In this document: in pieces, positions 60,619-64,000 of the stretch
Layout of the letters: each line of letters opens with the position of its first letter
How positions within the stretch are numbered: position 1 is the first letter of the stretch
Notes under the pieces: generated by a model
The model's input: the letters and a program-made list of their open reading frames with translations, nothing else
Databases searched by the model: none
Told to the model about the DNA's origin: nothing
Made by a program: the position numbers and the translations under genes
Assembly: GCA_017538365.1 (NCBI GenBank)
Contig: JAFYIZ010000041.1
Location: forward strand, 36,039 to 100,038
Origin: a bacterium
GTDB taxonomy: Bacteria; UBP6; UBA1177
DNA length: 64,000 nucleotides
Direction: 5' to 3'

Positions 60619-62793
60619 CTACACATCCCACAGTTTGAAAAGGGCGGCATCGTCAGGAACAGTCACTTCGATCGAGCCGTTTCCCGGGATTCTTTCGAGT
60701 TCGATTCCCTCGTTTGAGAGAATTTTGAAGTAGATTTTCACTTTTTCGCCCGGTTTAAGACCGATTTTTTTTGCATAAAGAGTGAACTCCATAACTTCAT
60801 CAAAAGCCGCCTCCCCTGCTCCGACAATGTCGGAAACTCTGCCTGCTTCGTTGCTGCTGTGAATGAGGAACGGCGTTTTTTCGATTCTTACCATCGGAAG
60901 GGCGAAATCGATGCTTTTGTGATCCATCACAAAACCTTTGATGAAGTATTTTTTGTGCTCGTAAAAGTGCATCGGATTTGTGAGTTCGATCCTGAAAAAT
61001 AGCATGTCGCGGTTGAAACCGTAAAGGATTTTGTCAACGAGTTTGATCGAATTGTACATCGCGCCGCCCGCTTTCTGCGCGTTTTCGAAGCGCCCTGCTC
61101 CCGCCCATTCGTAGTAGCCGTTGCTGTGACCTGAAATTACCGGATTTATCTCGCCTGTCGGTTCGACGATGAGGCTGCTGCTCAGTTCCGACGAAATCGG
61201 AATATCAAGAAATGTCGGATAGTTCATACCGAGCAGATTGTAGACGCGGCGCAGGTGACGCCTGAAAAGACGGTCGAAAAGCCAGTCGTTTTCGGTCGAA
61301 AACTGCGGGCCGTACCACCAGAACCAGTCGCTTCCCTCGGCTCTGTAAAGGCAGCGCATGACTTCAGCGTGAATCTGCGGTTCCACCACGTGATTCTGGC
61401 TGTATTTCGCATAAAAATCGCGGACCCGCTTGAGATAGCCCCACGCCGAATTATCCTCGTCGTTTCCGATCCAGATTTCGTAGTTTCCGTTTATCCACGA
61501 ACCGGACCACAAGTCGCTGATAACGGGATACTTGTCTGTTCCGCGGCTGACGATATCGGAATAAATCGTCGTTTTTATCTCTCTATCACTGCTCAGGCGC
61601 GTGAAAAGTTCTTTTAAAAAGTGTTCGCCGTTATCGGGATAAGATTCCCACGCGTTTTCACCGTCCATAATGACCGAAACAACAGGTTCCGAGCCGTTTT
61701 TCGGGAAATTCGCAGCAGCATTTTTCACATAATTTACAAAAATATCTGCCGCCTGTTCGGGTTTCATCTGCGAAAACGAAAAACCCAAAAGATCGGAAAG
61801 ATATTTGTCTCTGAAAAATATCGCAACATCCTGATTCTTCTCACCTTTCAAAAGATACGGCGTGTAGAGCACCTGCGACTTGTCGCTGCGATGAAGCGAC
61901 TTCAGAAGAATCGTTTCGTCAGTTGTCATCCACTTTACCGAAGAATCGGCTGCAGCATTGATTATTTCGGGCGCTACCGAGCCTTCAGCAGGCCACATTC
62001 CGTTCAAAGTGCGGCCCCAGACTTCTTCGCTGTAACGCTTTCCCTCTTCCAAATGCCATTTCGCGTCTTCGGGATATGAAAAACGCGCCGGAAGCGGCTG
62101 TGTCGTGCATCTTTTTGCGATATCGGTGTCGTAAACAAGCGGAAAAATCGGGTGATAGAAAGGGGTAAACGAAATTTCGATGACACCTTCATCTGCAAGA
62201 CGTCTGTAAAGCGGGATTATACTGCGCAGAACTTTGCGCTGGATTTCAAGAAGATCCTCTTTATCTCTTTTCGTAAAGCCGCAGTCCTTGCACTCCAGCT
62301 CGGCAAGGCGTTCGAACTCAGCCTTTGCCGTAAAACCGAACCATTTGAGGTTGAAAAGAACCTGCAGGTCAAGAATTTCGTCATCGGAAAAAAGTTTCGC
62401 CATTTCATTCCAGCCGAGCTTCTTTTCATAGCGCAGACGCTTGTTCAAAAGCTCGTTGTAACGCGGCGAAGTGCGGACCAGGCGGTCCCAGTTGAGCATG
62501 AAAAAATTCTTTATGACAAACGCTTTCTGCTCTTCCTTCATTTCGCCCGGATCAAGGATCGTGTGTTCGAGCCATGCGTCAGTCACGTTGTTTTCAGCGT
62601 AGTCCTTAAGCTGCTCGATAAGCGACGGAACGACGTTCACGACACCTTTGACACCGTATTTTTTCATTGCAGAAGGAATGTCGTAGTAGCCTTTCAGCGC
62701 GTGAAGACGAACCCACGGCATGAGGTAAGTGTTTCTGAGACAATCTTTGTAGTAAGGCTGGTGCATGTGCCACAAAAAAACGAGTTCAGTCAT
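60619..62793 (-). CDS. Glycoside hydrolase family 57 (alpha-glucan acting)
   Basis: A 724-residue cytoplasmic enzyme. GH57 regions in order: LVFLWHMHQPYY (region 1, HxHQP), SFTPFYHPIFPL (region 2), NGMWPAEGSVAPEI (region 3, catalytic Glu), VSVIMDGENAWESY (region 4, catalytic Asp), then a helical part and a C-terminal beta domain. GH57 members are amylases, amylopullulanases, 4-alpha-glucanotransferases or branching enzymes; the DGENAWE form is that of the amylase/pullulanase-like group. Directly behind glgC (3-nt gap), so it works in glycogen turnover. The start codon follows AGGAGG that lies inside the end of glgC. Confidence 0.9.
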   Translation of the reverse strand: MTELVFLWHMHQPYYKDCLRNTYLMPWVRLHALKGYYDIPSAMKKYGVKGVVNVVPSLIEQLKDYAENNVTDAWLEHTILDPGEMKEEQKAFVIKNFFMLNWDRLVRTSPRYNELLNKRLRYEKKLGWNEMAKLFSDDEILDLQVLFNLKWFGFTAKAEFERLAELECKDCGFTKRDKEDLLEIQRKVLRSIIPLYRRLADEGVIEISFTPFYHPIFPLVYDTDIAKRCTTQPLPARFSYPEDAKWHLEEGKRYSEEVWGRTLNGMWPAEGSVAPEIINAAADSSVKWMTTDETILLKSLHRSDKSQVLYTPYLLKGEKNQDVAIFFRDKYLSDLLGFSFSQMKPEQAADIFVNYVKNAAANFPKNGSEPVVSVIMDGENAWESYPDNGEHFLKELFTRLSSDREIKTTIYSDIVSRGTDKYPVISDLWSGSWINGNYEIWIGNDEDNSAWGYLKRVRDFYAKYSQNHVVEPQIHAEVMRCLYRAEGSDWFWWYGPQFSTENDWLFDRLFRRHLRRVYNLLGMNYPTFLDIPISSELSSSLIVEPTGEINPVISGHSNGYYEWAGAGRFENAQKAGGAMYNSIKLVDKILYGFNRDMLFFRIELTNPMHFYEHKKYFIKGFVMDHKSIDFALPMVRIEKTPFLIHSSNEAGRVSDIVGAGEAAFDEVMEFTLYAKKIGLKPGEKVKIYFKILSNEGIELERIPGNGSIEVTVPDDAALFKLWDV

Positions 62794-62796
62794 GGA

Positions 62797-64000
62797 CTAT
62801 CTGTCCTCCTGGAAATTATAACCCTTGGGAATTACTACAATTCCGTCTTCGGTTACGGTAAAGCCGCGCTCCGCATCCTTCTTGAGGTCGAAACCGACTT
62901 TCGTGTCGGGCGGAATGACGACATTTTTATCAACTATGACGTTTTTAAGCTCGCAGTAACGCCCGATTTTGACGTTGTTTAAAATTACGCACTGATCCAA
63001 ATGGCTGTAACTGTTGACTCTGACACCCGGCGAAAGAACGGAGCGGTTTACGCTGCCGCCGCTGATGATGCAGCCCTCGGAAACAAGCGAATCGGTCGCA
63101 ATTCCGAGCCTTTTGTGCTCCTTGTCGGCAAAAACAAACTTTGCAGGCGGCATATTGACCTCGGGGAAACCGAAAATCGGCCAGTGGCGGTTGTAAAGAT
63201 TGATTGCCGGAGAAACCGAAACGAGATCCATGTGTGCCTCGAAGTAGCTTTTGATCGTTCCGACATCGCGCCAGTAAGGCTTTTCATACTCGTTTTCATC
63301 GGGCATATAGATCGTATTTTTGAGGAAATCGTAAACGTAAACCCGCTTGTAGGGATAAAGTGCCGGAATGACGTTTTTGCCGAAATCGTGCTCGCTCGTC
63401 GGATCTTTCGCGTCATTCGTAACCGCATTGACGAGAACTTCTCTCGAAAAAAGGTAGTTTCCCATGCTGACAAGCGCATAATCCGGATTTCCGGGAATCG
63501 GTTTCGGATTTTTCGGTTTTTCCTCGAAACCCACCATTCTGTAGTCTTCATCGATTTCGATTACGCCGAAAGCGCTCGCTTCTTTGATCGGAACGGGAAG
63601 AGCCGCAATCGTCATGTCGGCATTTTTGATGTTGTGGTATGTGTACATCTGCGAAATATCCATCTTATAGATATGGTCGCCGCTGAAAACGAAAACATTT
63701 TTCGGAGACTCGTCGCGAATAAGATTGAGATTCTGATAGATCGCGTCGGCACTGCCCAAATACCAGTTTTCACCGGTACGCATCTGCGCCGGAACAGAGT
63801 CGACATACTGGTTGAAGCGCGGCGAAAGGCTCCAGTTTCTTGAAATGTGCTGAATCAAAGAGTCGCTCATGAACTGCGTCAGAACCTTGATCTGCATAAA
63901 GCCCGAGTTGACGAAGTTGCTCAGAACAAAGTCGATGATACGGTAGGAACCGCCGAACGGAACCGCCGGTTTTGCTCTGTCCGAAGTGAGCGGAGCAAGC
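62797..64000 (-). CDS. glgC: Glucose-1-phosphate adenylyltransferase (5' end beyond the window)
   Basis: 400 codons are visible, open to the window edge. The first read residues are LAPLTSDRAKPAVPFGGSYR, then IIDFVLSNFVNSGF, so only about 20 residues are missing. Further motifs are VLTQFMSDSLIQHISR, WYLGSADAIYQNL, VFSGDHIYKMD, GFEEKPKNP, SMGNYLFSREVL and the C-terminal left-handed helix (CIISGGSVNRSVLSPGVRVN). The enzyme makes ADP-glucose, the first committed step of glycogen synthesis, and is usually under allosteric control. It heads the operon glgC, GH57, TIGR04552-like, exported protein, trxA. Confidence 0.95.
   Translation of the reverse strand, partial: LAPLTSDRAKPAVPFGGSYRIIDFVLSNFVNSGFMQIKVLTQFMSDSLIQHISRNWSLSPRFNQYVDSVPAQMRTGENWYLGSADAIYQNLNLIRDESPKNVFVFSGDHIYKMDISQMYTYHNIKNADMTIAALPVPIKEASAFGVIEIDEDYRMVGFEEKPKNPKPIPGNPDYALVSMGNYLFSREVLVNAVTNDAKDPTSEHDFGKNVIPALYPYKRVYVYDFLKNTIYMPDENEYEKPYWRDVGTIKSYFEAHMDLVSVSPAINLYNRHWPIFGFPEVNMPPAKFVFADKEHKRLGIATDSLVSEGCIISGGSVNRSVLSPGVRVNSYSHLDQCVILNNVKIGRYCELKNVIVDKNVVIPPDTKVGFDLKKDAERGFTVTEDGIVVIPKGYNFQEDR

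Overview
The window reads as one chromosomal stretch of a Gram-negative (diderm) bacterium, about 45 % GC by eye, densely coded and rich in exported lipoproteins. Fourteen intact genes start with a type II signal peptide, nearly all running into Cys-Gly/Ser-Gly/Ser and then a long Asp/Glu/Ser/Thr/Asn-rich linker. Their modules (DUF1566/Lcl, MopE-like Asp/Cys motifs, FGE-sulfatase, von Willebrand A, S12 serine hydrolase, arylsulfotransferase), a TIGR04552-like protein and the AmgK/MurU pair point to an uncultured relative of Myxococcota or deltaproteobacteria. That placement is inference: there is no rRNA gene here.

Layout. 1-4910 is a leftward operon (LysM protein, PAS histidine kinase, MopE-like lipoprotein, folP start) behind a promoter flanked by a 10-bp inverted repeat. 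5034-13991 is rightward: a glyoxalase-like hydrolase, a DUF1566 lipoprotein, a lone CysD, a lysine 6-aminotransferase, a small lipoprotein, then a membrane protein with AmgK and MurU (muramic acid recycling). 14018-16511 is a cobalamin riboswitch unit driving two stalked lipoproteins. 16602-21529 holds rsmB, rpe and a 982-residue DUF1566/EGF-like lipoprotein. 21530-23330 is a scar carrying a partial second copy of rpe, a collapsed lipoprotein gene and a BRO-type antirepressor gene. 23427-29827 has nadC, a vWA-like lipoprotein, a convergent MoxR ATPase and an arylsulfotransferase lipoprotein operon. 29995-34467 is core: rpsO, pnp, dut, initiator tRNA, malic enzyme. 34577-36762 is an AT-rich type II restriction-modification island with a controller protein. 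36922-42282 groups Mrp, a zinc-binding lipoprotein with a huge cysteine-rich insert, a lipoprotein, a TolA-like coiled-coil protein and SlyD. 42311-49663 has an MFS transporter, an NtrC-type regulator and two tandem GT-C membrane proteins. 49664-50288 is a second scar. 50289-58456 has an FGE lipoprotein, PilZ, nadB and two tandem S12 hydrolase lipoproteins. 58557-64000 is a leftward operon: glgC, GH57, TIGR04552-like protein, exported protein, thioredoxin.

The most unusual items are (i) the B12 riboswitch that controls stalked surface lipoproteins instead of a transporter or enzyme, (ii) the ZnuA-like lipoprotein whose metal loop has become a metallothionein-like array with about 54 cysteines, and (iii) the restriction-modification switch, whose controller site lies between two oppositely directed promoters. 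Most vegetative promoters I could recognise share a 16-bp spacer. All functional statements come from reading motifs by eye; no database search was run.
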